Origin: Anolis sagrei
Taxonomy: Eukaryota > Chordata > Lepidosauria > Squamata > Anolidae
DNA length: 64,000 nt
Assembly: GCF_037176765.1 (NCBI RefSeq)
Contig: NC_090026.1
Span: 132,058,752 to 132,122,751, forward strand
Direction of reading: 5' to 3'
Each line of letters opens with the position of its first letter. Position 1 is the first letter of the stretch. The notes beneath the pieces are model-generated. The model was not told the origin of the DNA. It saw only the letters and a program-made list of their open reading frames with translations, and ran no database searches. The position numbers and the translations under genes are program-made. Shown here in pieces: positions 42,356-53,708 of this stretch.

Positions 42356-45333
42356 CTGTCCAAAAAGAGACAAGAAATGGTAAATGCCAAAAAACACCAG
42401 ATTCGTAAGAGATACTTGCTTCTCCCCAAAACAATTATGTCTGTTGCTTCATTACAAACTCTTACGGCAATATTGACCTCTCTTTGGTGCCAATGCTAGT
42501 CAAATGCTCTGGGATAGTGCCATGCATACATGGTTACTACACAAGAACAATAGCTATGGGTGCCCACCATACATTAAAAAAGGGCTGTGTGTGTTTGTTA
42601 TGGGACTTTATCACATGAGGTTGCCAAAGTGCAATTACGGCCAGATACGAGAGTTGAATGAAAAGTAATGCCTCCACCTTCGTTACTTGGGTTTGGATGA
42701 GAATATTTGAATAAACCAAATGCAGAAATAATCCTTGGAATGTGCTCTTTAACTACCACTATTCACTTTTCCACATAATCACCAGACAATTGGATACGTT
42801 TCTGCCAACAATGAACCAGTTTTCTGAAGCCGTCACGGAAGAAGTCGACACTCTGTTTCCGCAACCTATCGTGCACAGATCTTCTGATAGCCAAGCAAAG
42901 TTCTTGTGAAATGCCGATTATGTTTGAAATTTCTCTCTGAGTGATACGACAATTGTCCTGAGTCAATCTGTCAACCTTTTGCCTGTAAAACTAGGTGGTG
43001 GCTGTCACAGGACGTCCAACTCTTTGTTTGTCATGCAAGTCAGATGTTCCCACCTCAACATCTTTAAACTTACTTGCCCAACGACGCACAGTACTCACAT
43101 CAACACAATCACCATAAACAACTTGCATTCTCTGAGGAGTCTCCTTTGGGGTGACCCCTTCTACTGTCAAGAATTCAATGACTGCACATTGCTTAAGTTG
43201 CATTTGTCAGTGGCCTCTCCGCACAGCAAGGCAAGGAAACACATCGATCATAGTCTCCTTTAGGCTATAAACTAATTTATTGTACAACTATTTATATTAG
43301 AAGCTAAGCACATTGTAAAATTGCTTCCTCTTCATCAGGCAGCTACATTGCGAATACAGAACACGTTGTTATCAGCATTAGTCCACACCTCCTGCATTCC
43401 AGAGTGACGTATGATGTACAACAGCTGCATCCATTGCTCTCTGACTATGATTTATGACCTCTCTAGGAATGTCGATTCTCTTCATTGTTCAGTTAACCCT
43501 TTCCACACAGGGAAAACACTTGGCGCATAGCATTACATTTTAAACATACAAACACACTTTGAAATCTACATTATACAACACAAAACACATCAACAGCATT
43601 GACCGACCTTCTGCGCAGGGTTCCATATTTTGCACTTTAACAACACAACTGTTCAATGCTAAGGCTTCCTGCCAAAATGGAACTGTAGAGGAGAGTCTAC
43701 TGAAAAAGCCAGTACCTGCCACATACCATTACTGCAATCCAGGCATGTAGCCCGGGGGGGGGGGGGGCTTGAGGGGCTTCAGCCCCCCCCCCGAAATTTT
43801 CATGGTGGTTTGCGAAAAGGCCTTACTGGTGCATTATTTAAACTGTTATGTTTATTCATATCATGATCTGATCACCATGCTCAATATATCCCATATGCAT
43901 GGGGGTATTGGGGTAACGATACAAAAGGTTTGCTAGGGTAGACCCTCTTTCACTCAGACTCAGCCCCCCCCGAAACTCAGCCCCCCCGAAACCCCCCTGA
44001 AAAAAATTCAGCCCCCCCCCCCCCCGAAACGAAATCCTGGCTACGGGCCTGCTGCCATCTGTTGAGAAGTTACGAAGGAGGAGGCATTACTTTTCATTCA
44101 ACCCTCATACAAGCAGCAGTTGATGGAGCTGACCTCACGGCCTTGTGGCAAGTCTCATGCTTGATTCATGATCGTATCATGCCATTTCATTGACAGGAAG
44201 AACCCATCAATGTATCCAATATTGTGTTGTTGTGTCATTCTTCTCTTTCCGTTGCACTCTCGTTGTTGTGAAGCGGAGGCAGGCCTCCGTAGAATGCCGA
44301 AATTCTGCAACTGGCATGACTCAATTCTGTGGAATCCCAAGGGTTGAGCTGTGACTTCTTTTGCCTTCTCTGCCAAAGAGGGTTGTACAACTCCTAGGAC
44401 TAAATAGCAACGAGGAGTGGCAGTCCATTGGTGACAAACTACACCCACCCATGGAAAGGCACATCGGGGTCCCTCTATTTGCAAACGCTCAAGTGCCCCA
44501 GGCACTTTTGCCAGTCATCGAATTCCTCTTACCCCGTTGGGTTTGAAGTCACACTTGTCGATATCGGTCGTCTCGGGATTCCCCTTGCACACTGTCTCTT
44601 GGATATTGATGGAGAAACTTTGGATTTGCGAGGAGAGGGGATCCTGTGAAGAAATGAAGCCAAAGTGGGAATGCAACCTCTCCCTAGACGCCTTTCTTCT
44701 CCCTTTCTGTCCAAAATTGAACCTGGAAATTTATATTTGACTAGCCATCCCCTGCCATGCGTTGCTGTGGCCCAGTCTGTGTATATGTGTTTTGAGTGTG
44801 TATATATGTATAAATGTGTGTATATATGGTTTTGCGCATGCATTGTAATGTATTATTATTTCTTGGCTTTTTAAGTCTCTTCTGCTGTGTTTTTCAGTGT
44901 TTTTATGAGTGATGGTCACTCCTTGGCCTGATAGGTGTATCGTGCCCAAATTTGGTGTCAATTCGCCCAGTGATTTTTGAGTTATGCTAATCTCACAAAC
45001 GAACATTATATTTTTATTTATACTAGCCATCCCCTGCCATGCATTGCTGTGGTTCAGTCTGTGTATATGTATTCTGTGTGTGTATATTTGTTTATATGTG
45101 TGTTTGTGTATATATGTGGTTTTGCGCATACATTGTATGCATTTTTTATTTTTTGGCTTTTTAAGTCTCTTCCGCTGTGTTTTATGATTGCTTTTTTAAA
45201 AAAATGTATTTTGATGATGTTGTTGTTGTTTGTTGTTTATTGTTTGTTGTAACCCATTGCTGTAATATGTTGTCCAGCCTTGGCCCCATGTACGCCGCTC
45301 CGAGTCCCCACTGGTGGAGGGGTAAAAATAAAG

Positions 45334-45375
<42 letters not shown>

Positions 45376-48201
45376 TCAGTGTTTTTATGAGTGATGGTCA
45401 CTCGTTGGCCTGAGAGGTGTCTTGTGTCCAAATTTGGTGTCAATTCATCTAGTGGGTTTTGAGCTATGTTAATCCCACAAATGAACATTACATTTTTATT
45501 TATATAGATAGACTAGGTGTACCCGCAACATGTTGCTGTGGCCAACCTTCCCTCCCTCTTTCTCTCCTTTCTCTCCTTCCTTCCTTCCTTCCTTCCTTCC
45601 TTCCTTCCTTCCTTCCTTCCTTCCTCCCTCTCTTCCTTCCCCTTTTTCTTTCCTTCCTTCCTTCCTTCCTTCCTTCCTTCCTTCCTTCCTTCTGTCCTTC
45701 CTTCCTTCCTTCCTTCCCCTTTTTCTTTCCTTCTTTCCTTCTTTTCTTCCTTCCTTCCTTCCCCTTTTTCTTTCCTTCTTTCCTTCTTTCCTTCTTTCCT
45801 TCTTTCCTTCTTTCCTTCTTTCCTTCTTTCCTTCTTTCCTTCTTTCCTTCTTTCCTTCTTTCCTTCTTTCCTTCTTTCCTTCTTTCCTTCTTTCCTTCTT
45901 TCCTTCTTTCCTTCCTTCCTTCCTTCCTTCCTTCCTTCCTTCCTTCCTTCCTTCCTTCCTTCCTTCCTTCCCCTTTTTCTTTTCTTCTCTCCTTCCTTCT
46001 CTACCTTTTTCCTTCCTTCCCCTCCCTTTTTCTTTCCCGCCTTTCTTCCTTCTCTACCTATTCTTGGACTATAACTGCCAGCAGTCCTCTTGATTGATCT
46101 GTCTACCTAGTATCTATCTCTATCTAATCTACCTACCTTATCTATCTGGAGGATTGCTGGAAGTTGCAATCCAGGAATAGGAAATATGCAGGAATTGGGA
46201 TCTCTCAGAGAAATCCAAGGAGAAGCAAGCTTGCAGCTTGGAAGCAGTGCATTTGGAGCATCCTCTTCCCTTAAAGGGCTTGGTCTAGGGGATGCTGGGA
46301 CCTGTCGTTTTTGTGCACGCGCTGTATCATCATTTTGCTTTTGGAGGTTTTTAAAGTCCTTTCCACTGTGTTTTGGGAGGGGTTTATGAATGATAGTCAC
46401 TCCTTGGCCTGACAGGTGTATTGTGCCCAAATTTGGTGTCAATTTGTCCAGTGGTTTTTGAATTATGTTAATCCCACAAATGAACATTACATCTTTGTTT
46501 ATATAGATGAAGTTATAACTCATCCGTGTAATTAAAATCAATGACTGCAAACAGATTTAAAGCAGAGGTAAGGAAATGGCTCCTTCCTTCCTTCCTTCCT
46601 TCCTTCCTTCCTTCCTTCCTTCCTTCCTTCCTTCCTTCCTTCCTTCCTTCCTTCAATACATCCATGAAACCTGGTATGGGACCAACTTCTCCTTCTCCTG
46701 TTCCTTCTCCTGCTCCTACTCTTTCTTCTTCTTCTCCTTCTCCTGCTCTTTCTCCTTCACCTGCTCCTTCTCTTTCTCCTTCTCCTTCTCCCTCTTCTTC
46801 GCCTTCTCCTTCACCTTCTCGTTCTCCTCCTCCTCCTGCTCCTTCTCTTCCTCTTCTTCTTTTTCCCTTTTGACCTCCTCCATCTTTCATTTGCTTCTTC
46901 CTCTTCCTCCCTTCCCCTGCTTCTCTCCTTCCTTCCTTCCTTCCTCCTTCCTTCCTTCCTTCCTTCCTTCCTTCCTTCCTTCCTTCAATACATCCATGAA
47001 ACCTGGCATGGGACCAACTTCTCCTTCTCCTTCTCCTGTTCCTTCTCCTGCTCCTACTCGTTCTCCTTCTTCTGCTCTTTCTCCTTCTCCTTCTCTTTCT
47101 CCCTCTTCTTCGCCTTCTCCTTCTCGTTCTCCTTCACCATCTCCTTCTCCTTCTCCTTCACCATCTCCTTCTCCTGCTCCTTCTCTTCCTCTTTTTCTTT
47201 TTCCTTTTTGACCTCCTCCATCTTTCCTTTGCTTCCTCCTCTTCCTCCCCTCCCTCCCTCCCTCCCTCCCTCCCTCCCTCCCTCCCTCCCTCCCTTCCTT
47301 CCTTCAATACATCCATGAAACCTGGCATGGGACCAAAACTTCTCCTTCTCCTTCTCCTTCTCCTTCTCCTTCTCCTTCTCCTTCTCCTTCTCCTTCTCCT
47401 TCTCCTTCTCCTTCTCCTTCTCCTGTTCCTTCTCCTGCTTCTACTCTTTCTCCTTCTCCTGCTCCTTCTTCTGTTACTTCTCCTTCCCCTGCTCTTTCTT
47501 CTTCTCCTTCTCCTTCTCCTGTTCCTTCTTCTCCTTCTCCTTCTCCCTCTCCCTCTCCCTCTTCTTCGCCTTCTCCTTCTCCTTCTCCTTCACCTTCTCC
47601 TTCTCCTTCTCTTCCTCTTCTTCTTTTTCCTTGTTGACCTTCTCCATCTTTCATTTGCTTCTTTGCCTTCCTCCCGCCCCCTTGCTTCTCTCCTCCCTCC
47701 CTCCCTCCCTTCCTTCCATCCATGAAACCTGGCATGCGACCAACTTCTCCTTTTCCTTCTCCTGTTCCTTCTCCTGCTCCTACTCTTTCTCCTTCTCCTT
47801 CTCCTGTTACTTCTTCTCCTGCTCTTTCTCCTTCTCTTTCTCCTTCTCCCTCTTCTTCACCTTCACCTTCTCCTTCTCCTGCTCCTTCTCTTCCTCTTCT
47901 TCTTTTTCCTTTTTGACCTTCTCCGTCTTTCATTTGCTTCTTCCTCTTCCTCCCCTCCCTCCCTCCCTCCCTCCCTCCCTTCAATACATCCATGAAACCT
48001 GGCATGGGACCAACTACAACTCACCCATCCGTTATTGTGGAAAGTGGAGCCTTTTCGGAAGAGGAACTCAGCGCCTGACTCAAGGTTGTACTGCTGGACC
48101 GCAAGCTTGGAGGCCTCATCGTAACCCATGGGAGGCTTATTTATGTAGTTGAAGGCCGAGACTGTCTCAATGAGCAGGAGGAACACCCAGCATCTCGCCA
48201 T
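42269..48201 (-). CDS. Gene D: cathelin-only cathelicidin-family secreted protein (3 exons)
   Basis: Exons 48025-48201, 44533-44643 and 42269-42355 join in phase 0 to 124 residues. Signal peptide [16 protein letters not shown], then [50 protein letters not shown] and KSC...IIC with four cysteines; the C-terminus is CHNK. The stretch before the first intron ([11 protein letters not shown]) departs from the LVSAxPxxxW pattern of its paralogs, and the region between cysteines 3 and 4 is also distinct, so D is the most changed member. Intron 2 carries a mariner with nested insertions; intron 1 carries large pyrimidine arrays built from its own donor-proximal sequence. Confidence 0.8.
43205..43595 (-). 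mobile_element. Solo LTR (fossil) nested in the mariner
   Basis: The minus strand runs TGTTGATG...CACTGACA, 391 bp, with a 5-bp duplication GCATT (43200-43204, 43596-43600). Same family as 32975-33458. Confidence 0.82.
43740..44051. mobile_element. hAT nonautonomous element nested in the mariner
   Basis: Ends CAGGCATGTAGCC and GGCTACGGGCCTG; 8-bp flanks CTGCAATC / CTGCCATC. Sister of 31580-31899. Confidence 0.85.
44533..44643 (-). CDS. Gene D exon 2
   Basis: Acceptor catttcttcacag, [28 protein letters not shown], donor GTAAGAGG; 111 bp. Confidence 0.85.
44735..45535 (+). repeat. Unclassified dispersed repeat, tandem copies, with an L2 3' end
   Basis: actagccatcccctgccatg, ctttttaagtctcttc and gtgatggtcactccttggcc recur (44740, 45027, part at 45380). 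Another copy is at 46310-46505 and antisense ones at 50330-51527. An L2 3' end and (ATT)n interrupt it at 45190-45375. Class not recognised. Confidence 0.6.
45545..46060. repeat. (TTCC)n and (TTTCCTTC)n microsatellite
   Basis: Long pure runs; all frames here are low-complexity. Confidence 0.95.
46061..46577. other. Gene D intron 1 sequence with a dispersed repeat
   Basis: 46310-46505 is the unclassified repeat. 46510-46577 (tgaagttataactcatccgt, gactgcaaacagatttaaag) is the donor-proximal intron shared with B, C and E. Confidence 0.55.
46578..48022. repeat. Pyrimidine macro-array with five copies of a donor-proximal segment
   Basis: The word catccatgaaacctgg recurs at about 46660, 46992, 47313, 47718 and 47990, separated by (CTTCCT)n, (CTCCTT)n and (CCCT)n runs. 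The last copy abuts the gene D exon 1 donor. Confidence 0.9.
48025..48201 (-). CDS. Gene D exon 1
   Basis: ATG at 48201; 59 codons; ends NNGW at donor GTGAGT. Confidence 0.85.
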
Positions 48202-48272
48202 CCTGAGCTTTCCAGATCTGCCGTGCCTTGTCTGGAGCTGATGCCACTGCTCCTTCCTTTATTACATTCCAC

Positions 48273-48278
48273 TTTATA
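48273..48278 (-). promoter_or_regulatory. TATA-like box, gene D
   Basis: TATAAA on the minus strand, 72 bp before the ATG, slightly further out than in B or F. Confidence 0.4.
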
Positions 48279-48443
48279 TCCCACTTGTCCCACCTTTCCC
48301 AACAGAAGAAAAGATGCTTGTGTGTGTGTGTGTGTGTGTGCGTGCCAGTTTCTAAAACCTACACCTACACGTAATCGATGTTATCCATCTTACAAAATGG
48401 TCCAGAATCATGGCTGAGGTTAGGACACTTATGAATGACTAGG

Positions 48444-48545
48444 ACAACAGGGGCAGACCAGACTGTTCTGAACACCCGGCCCACCTCCTAGAGATATCCA
48501 TCTTCTTCTTTTTGAAGGTGAGTACCTAGAAGGACACAAGAGCAC
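48444..48545 (+). promoter_or_regulatory. Shared upstream block at gene D (inverted relative to the gene)
   Basis: gggcagaccagactgttctg, ctagagatatccatcttctt and tttttgaaggtgag match the blocks at A, C and F. Confidence 0.5.
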
Positions 48546-48715
48546 TGCGTGAACCAGCCTGGTCATTTTGATGCACTGAGCCTGAGGGACTGCTAGCTGC
48601 CTTTGTTCATCTCCTGGACCTTCATTCTCCATGGGTTGATACAGCAGATCTCCAAGCATTTCCAGTCAGGGCTGAGCCTGATTGAACTTAAAGTTATATT
48701 CGGAACCATAGTGTT

Positions 48716-49609
48716 GGGTTGTTGTAGGTTTTTCAGGCTATATAGTCATGTTCTAGAAGCATTCTCTCCTGATGTTTCGCCTGCATCTATGGCAAACATC
48801 TTCAGAGGTTGTGAGGTCCTTGCTCAAAGAGCCAAGTTTTCACTCATTTTCGAAAGATCAGGAGGGAGGGGGCTGATCTAATATCCCTAAGAATGGAATT
48901 CCATAGCTGAGGGGCCAGCACCGACAAGGCCCTGTCTCTCGTTCCCACCAAGCGCACCTGGAAATTTACATATCCATGTCCCCCTTTGAGCAGAAAAGTG
49001 TACAGCACCCACTCCCAAGCAGTGTACAACAACAAGCGATTAAACACACACACATGCACCTTAAGGTACTTGGTCTTTAAGCTCTTGCTGCCTCCTCTTC
49101 TCCTTTTCTTTTCACCACCACTCCTCCGCCATCTTTCTCCTTCCTCATCTTTTTTCTCATCCTCCCTCTTTTCTTCTTCTTCTTCTTCTTCTTCTTCTTC
49201 TTCTTCTTCTTCTCCTCCTCCTCCTCCTCCTCCTCCTCCTCCTCCTCCTTCTCCTTCTCCTTCTCCCACTACCTCCTCCTACATCATTCTCCCCCTCTCC
49301 TTCTCCTCCTCCTTTTCTTTCCACCACCACCTCCTTCTCTGTTTTCTTCTTTTTCTTCCTTCTCCATTCCATCTTGGGATCAAGTGTCAGAGTGATGGAG
49401 TGTCCAAGGAGCATCTGGATCTCCGCTTTCTTGTTTTCTTCTTCTACTTGATCTTGGAGTCCTTATGGACAACAAGACCTCACACCCTCTGAGGATGCTT
49501 GCCATAGATGCAGGCGAAATTTCAGGAGAGAATGCTTCTAGAACATCACCATATAGCCTGAAAAACCTACAACAACTCAGTGATTCCAGCCATTAAAGCC
49601 TTTGACAAT
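48716..49609. mobile_element. Penelope-like element, hairpin form with foreign interior
   Basis: Opposed Penelope ends (gggttgttgtaggtttttca, cctacaacaactcagtgatt) are flanked by a 9-bp duplication CATAGTGTT (48707-48715, 49610-49618). The interior holds an L2-like antisense piece (48830-48990), a pyrimidine run and a short CR1 piece (gatcttggagtccttatgga at 49452). Confidence 0.75.
49090..49370. repeat. (TTC)n/(TCC)n pyrimidine run
   Basis: Low-complexity tract within the preceding element. Confidence 0.9.
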
Positions 49610-49654
49610 CATAGTGTTATAAGCTACTAACGGTGCCCTGGTTACATCACCTGG

Positions 49655-50160
49655 AATTCTTGTTGTTTATTTGTTCAGTCGTTTCCAACTCTTCGTGACC
49701 TCATGGACCAACCCACGCCAGAGCTCCCTGTCGGCTGTCACCACCCCCAGCTCCTTCAAGGTCAGTCCAGTCACTTCAAGGATAGCATCTACCCACCTTG
49801 CCCTTGGTTGGCCCCTCTTCCTTTTTCCTCCCATCTTCCCCAGCATCATTGTCTTCTCTAAGCTTTCCTTTCTTCTCATGATGTGGCCAAAGGACTTCAT
49901 CTTGGCCTCTACTATCCTTCCCTCCAATGAGCAGTCGGGCTTTATTTCCTGAAGTATGGACTGGTTTGATCTTCTCACGGTCCAAGGCACTCTCAGCACT
50001 TTCCTCCAGCGCCACAGTTCAAAAACACCTCTCTTCCTTCGCACAGCCTTCCTTATGGTCCAGTTTTCACCTTCATGGATTACTATGGGGAATACCATTG
50101 CTTTAACTGGAATACTGGAATACTGTGTCCAATTCTGGGCACCACCATTGCCGATGTTGT
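49655..50160 (-). mobile_element. RTE-BovB LINE 3' part
   Basis: The minus strand encodes RSNQSILQEIKPDCSLEGRI, FGHIMRRKESLEKTMMLGKM and RELWRGLVHEVTKSWKRLNK, the BovB C-terminus. The 3' end carries tcagtcgtttccaactcttc. Confidence 0.85.
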
Positions 50161-50189
50161 CCTTTATGAATATGATTATGATTATTATT

Positions 50190-50245
50190 ATTTAAGGAAA
50201 CCCCACTTACATAAAGGCTTTTGTCTTCTTCCAAAAGTACTGGGC
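50190..50245 (+). other. Fragment of the A-type upstream block
   Basis: ccccacttacataaaggctt and cttccaaaagtactgggca match 20580-20640 (antisense) and 51735-51790. Confidence 0.5.
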
Positions 50246-50517
50246 AACAAATCAAATCAAAAATAATAAATAAAGACAACATCAGTATAAGCTTAGAGTG
50301 ACAACACAAAAGATAACCAAAATTAAAAATGTAAATCTATATAAATAAAAATGTAATGTTTGTTTGTGGGATCAACATAACTCAAAAACCACTGGACGAA
50401 TTGACACGAAATTTGAACACAATACACCTAACAGTCCAACGAGTGTCCATCACCCATAAACGCACATACACACAAAAACCCCAGTGGCACAGACTTAAAA
50501 ATAAAATATATATATAC

Positions 50518-51055
50518 TAGGGCTGGGCAACCACGGAAAAATTTGTTTCTAAACTTGATTCATTTTTTGGGGTTTTTTGCGTTTCGATATTTAAAAGAAT
50601 TCCGAAATTTTTCTTTAAAAAAGTTCGATATTTACGAAATTTCATAAAATTACGAAACGAATACGAAACGAATACGAATCGATTCGTTAATGGCGGACGC
50701 GACCGCGCAATACGCTAAAAAACCTCCAAATGGGACAGGGGGAACTTCTGAAGCTCCCCTCTCTCTCTGTTGTTGACTGTTGGTGTGATATTTATAATTT
50801 TTTTCACTGATTAAACAAACAACAACTATAAAACTTGCCCCAGACATGCGGAAATAATAACGAAACGATTTCGAAACGAATACGAAACGAATACGAAACG
50901 AATACGAAACAAATACGAAGCAATTACGAAACGAATTGAAAAATTCGTTTCGTTTTTTAGATGCTCCTGAATGGTTCGTTATCGCTTCGTAACCAAAAAA
51001 AAATAACGAATTTTTAACGAATTACGAAATTACGAAACGAAACCGCCCAGCCCTA
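50518..51055. mobile_element. hAT MITE, 538 bp
   Basis: Ends TAGGGCTGGGC / GCCCAGCCCTA, perfect 8-bp duplication ATATATAC (50510-50517, 51056-51063). The interior has many acgaaacgaat words. Sister of 56686-57211. Confidence 0.92.
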
Positions 51056-51059
51056 ATAT

Positions 51060-51480
51060 ATACTATATGTACACATAACACTCATACATATGCACATGCA
51101 CACATTCACACACACACACGTATATATATGCACAAACACACACAAATATACCCATATACACACATATACATACACACATATACATATACACATGCACATA
51201 TACATGCACACATACATATATACATGAAAACACACACATATATATCCACATACATACATATATACACACAAATATGCATATAGACAAGCACACACATACA
51301 CAATCTGTATGTGCACATATAAATACACAAATATATATATACACACACACACACATATATATATATACACACGCACACACACATATATATACATAAACAC
51401 ATACACAAATATATATACACACATACACATATATATATACACACATACACACATATATATACACACAAAACACATATACA
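51060..51480. repeat. (AC/AT)n microsatellite
   Basis: Imperfect tatacacaca repeats. Confidence 0.93.
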
Positions 51481-51531
51481 GAGACTGGGCCACAGCAACG
51501 CGTGGCAGGGGATGGCTAGTAATAATATAAC

Positions 51532-51649
51532 AGGGTTGTTGTAGGTTTTATGGGCTATATGGCCATGTTCTAGAAGCACTCTAGAACATGGCCATACAGC
51601 CCAAAAAACTTACAACAACCCAGTGATTCCAGCCATTAAAGCCTTCGAC
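51532..51649. mobile_element. Penelope-like hairpin insertion
   Basis: Two opposed Penelope ends around gttctagaagcactctagaac, with an 11-bp duplication AATAATATAAC (51521-51531, 51650-51660). Confidence 0.85.
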
Positions 51650-51734
51650 AATAATATAACACTTCAAAAGCACCCTGAGTCCCCTCGAGGAAATAGGGCG
51701 GGTTAAAAATAAAGTTATGACTATGATTATTTTT

Positions 51735-51950
51735 ATTTAAGGATCCCCCACTCACATAAAGGCTTTTGTCTTCCTCAAAAAGTACCGGGCATCAGCCCCA
51801 CAATCACAGGTCTGATCTGTTCTGAAAGGAAAAGATTGGATGAAAGGGCAGCCCAGACTGTTCCGTACCCCTTGCCCACATCCTGGAGATGTCCATCTTC
51901 TTCTTCTTCTTGAAGGTAAGCATTTAAAAGGACACCAGAGGACAACGTGT
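51735..51950 (+). promoter_or_regulatory. Orphan A-type upstream block
   Basis: cactcacataaaggcttttg, cccagactgttccgtacccc and catcctggagatgtccatct match the gene A upstream region over about 200 bp. No plus-strand first exon follows it. Confidence 0.45.
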
Positions 51951-52101
51951 CCTAAACACATTCCCTTATTCACCGTTTACTTGGTGAAGCTACAACTTAT
52001 CTGTTCAAATCTGTGACTGCAGACACGTGTAAAGCAGAGCTGGGGAAAATGGTACTTTCCTCCTTCCCTCCCTTCCACCAATACAACCACCAGCTACTCA
52101 C

Positions 52102-52265
52102 CCAGATGCTCAAGGGGTAAGCAGACACCAATTGGAAGAGGAACGGAGTGTGTGACTTGACGTTGTACTGCTGGACCACAAGCTTCTGGACCTAAGGAAG
52201 CTCTTCCTGTAGAAGGGGGCTGAGATGGTTCCAACGAGCAGGAGGGACACCCAGCATCTCGCCAT
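52102..52265 (-). pseudogene. Gene E: orphan, frameshifted cathelin exon 1
   Basis: ATG at 52265 opens MARCWVSLLLVGTISAPFYRK, but the exon is 164 bp instead of 177-180. A net 13-bp loss after the signal peptide shifts the frame, and the rest (VVQQYN, PFLFQLVSAYPLSIW) reads in another frame up to an intact GTGAGT donor. No exon 2 or 3 was found downstream before gene D, so E is a dead remnant. It lies head to head with gene F. Confidence 0.85.
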
Positions 52266-52408
52266 CCTGAGCTCTCCAGATCCACCAGGACTTGTCAGGA
52301 GGTGGTGGCCACAGCTCCTTCCTTCATATCCCACTTGCCGTTCCTTTATTTACCAGAAGAAAGGAGTCTTGGAGGGCCTGCCAGTTTCTAAAACCTTCAT
52401 GAAGTCTG

Positions 52409-53367
52409 GACATAGCATATTATTGGAGAACACAGAAAGGCTGGATCACTCTCACCACCACCATGTCAGGTTCCACAGAGAAGCCGTTGAAATCAACAAG
52501 AAGCAGGTGGACAATTTCAACAGAAAGGAAGAAATCATGAAAATGAACAAAATATAGCTGCCAGTATTAAAAACCTCTAAAATTATAGCAGCAACACTCA
52601 AACACAGGGGAACTCCTGACAAGAAACAAACAGGAACCGTTCATCACCTCTCAACAAAGGATTCCCCCCAGGCAGTAAGAAGCCACATCTTAAAAACTGC
52701 TAGGCCATTCAATGCTAATCAAGGTGGAAAATTACTACATTCACACCTCGCTCCATAGAATCATAGAATCATAGAATCAGAGTTGGAAGAGACCTCCTGG
52801 GCCTTCATCCAGTCCAACCCCATTCTGCCAAGAAGCAGGAATATTGCATTCAAATCACCCCTGAAAAATGGCCATCCAGCCTCTGCTTAAAAGCTTCCAA
52901 AGAAGGAGCCTCCACCACACTCCCTCTGGGGCAGGGAGTTCCACTGCTGAACGGCTCTCACAGTCAGGAAGTTCTTCCTCATGTTCAGATGGAATCTCCT
53001 CTCTTGTAGTTTGAAGCCATTGTTCCATTGCGTCCTAGTCTCCAAGGAAGCAGAAAGGAAGCTTGCTCCCTCCTCCTCCCTGTGGCTTCCTCTCACATAT
53101 TTATACATGGCTATCATATCTCCTCTCAGCCTTCTCTTCTTCAGGCTAAACATGCCCAGTTCCCTAAGCCGCTCCTCATAGGGCTTGAACAGACAAGAGT
53201 TCTTTCTTCCACCCTGGACACCATTCCACAGGTATATAAACCCCAATTTCCTAGTTTCCAACGGACCTCACAACCTCTGAGGATGCCTGCCATAGATGTG
53301 GGTGAAACGTCAGGAGAGAATATTTCTAGAACATGGCTATACACCCCTGAAAACTCACAACCACCTA
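52409..53367 (+). mobile_element. Penelope-like element fragment in the E/F promoter region, with a nested CR1
   Basis: An 11-bp duplication CATGAAGTCTG (52398-52408, 53368-53378) brackets Penelope sequence (ggtggacaatttcaacagaa, ggtatataaaccccaatttc, gtgaaacgtcaggagagaat) that is itself split by a CR1. Confidence 0.8.
52755..53190 (-). mobile_element. CR1 LINE 3' end nested in Penelope
   Basis: The minus strand encodes [20 protein letters not shown] and [20 protein letters not shown]; octamer tail at 52755. Confidence 0.9.
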
Positions 53368-53454
53368 CATGAAGTCTGTTTTTATCCCTCTTTCAAAACA
53401 AGGGTGAAGACAGGACACTCAGGAAAGATGAAGCCAACAGGGAAACACTTGCAT

Positions 53455-53560
53455 TAAAGGGCAGACCGAACTGTTCTGGACACCCTGCCAACATCCTGGA
53501 GATGCCTATCTTTTGGATGAAAGGCACCAAAAAAAGACACAAGAGGCCAATGTGTCCAGA
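53455..53560 (+). promoter_or_regulatory. Shared upstream block at gene F
   Basis: gggcagaccgaactgttctg and acatcctggagatgcctatc, about 200 bp before the ATG and in gene orientation, as at gene A. Confidence 0.5.
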
Positions 53561-53708
53561 CCTCTCCCTTCTTCCTGGGCCCTTTGGTCAGGTAGTCAAG
53601 AGGGACACCATATATATATATATTAAAAAACGTGCCAGCTGCCCTTCCCCTCTGCCCAAGCCTCCTTTCTTCTGGATAGGAAGGGATGCCTCGGAAGGGC
53701 AAGTGGGG

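Larger units (their letters stand above)
42648..44107 (-). mobile_element. Mariner-type DNA transposon, broken, with nested LTR and hAT
   Basis: Ends share GTTGAATGAAAAGTAATGCC in inverted orientation and are flanked by TA. Minus frames encode a mariner transposase N-terminal helix-turn-helix region ([49 protein letters not shown]) and [29 protein letters not shown]. The catalytic part is incomplete. Genes B and C have the empty site (ggccagataaaagcaa). Confidence 0.85.
50330..51527 (-). repeat. Unclassified dispersed repeat (antisense), interrupted by a hAT MITE and a microsatellite
   Basis: gtttgtttgtgggatcaaca and caacgcgtggcaggggatgg are antisense matches to 44735-45535. A hAT MITE sits at 50518-51055 and a (CA/TA)n run at 51060-51480. 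Confidence 0.65.

Noticed and set aside
46541-48005. Frames rich in S/P or G/E, 110-233 residues
   Set aside because: Simple-sequence translation on both strands of the gene D intron array.
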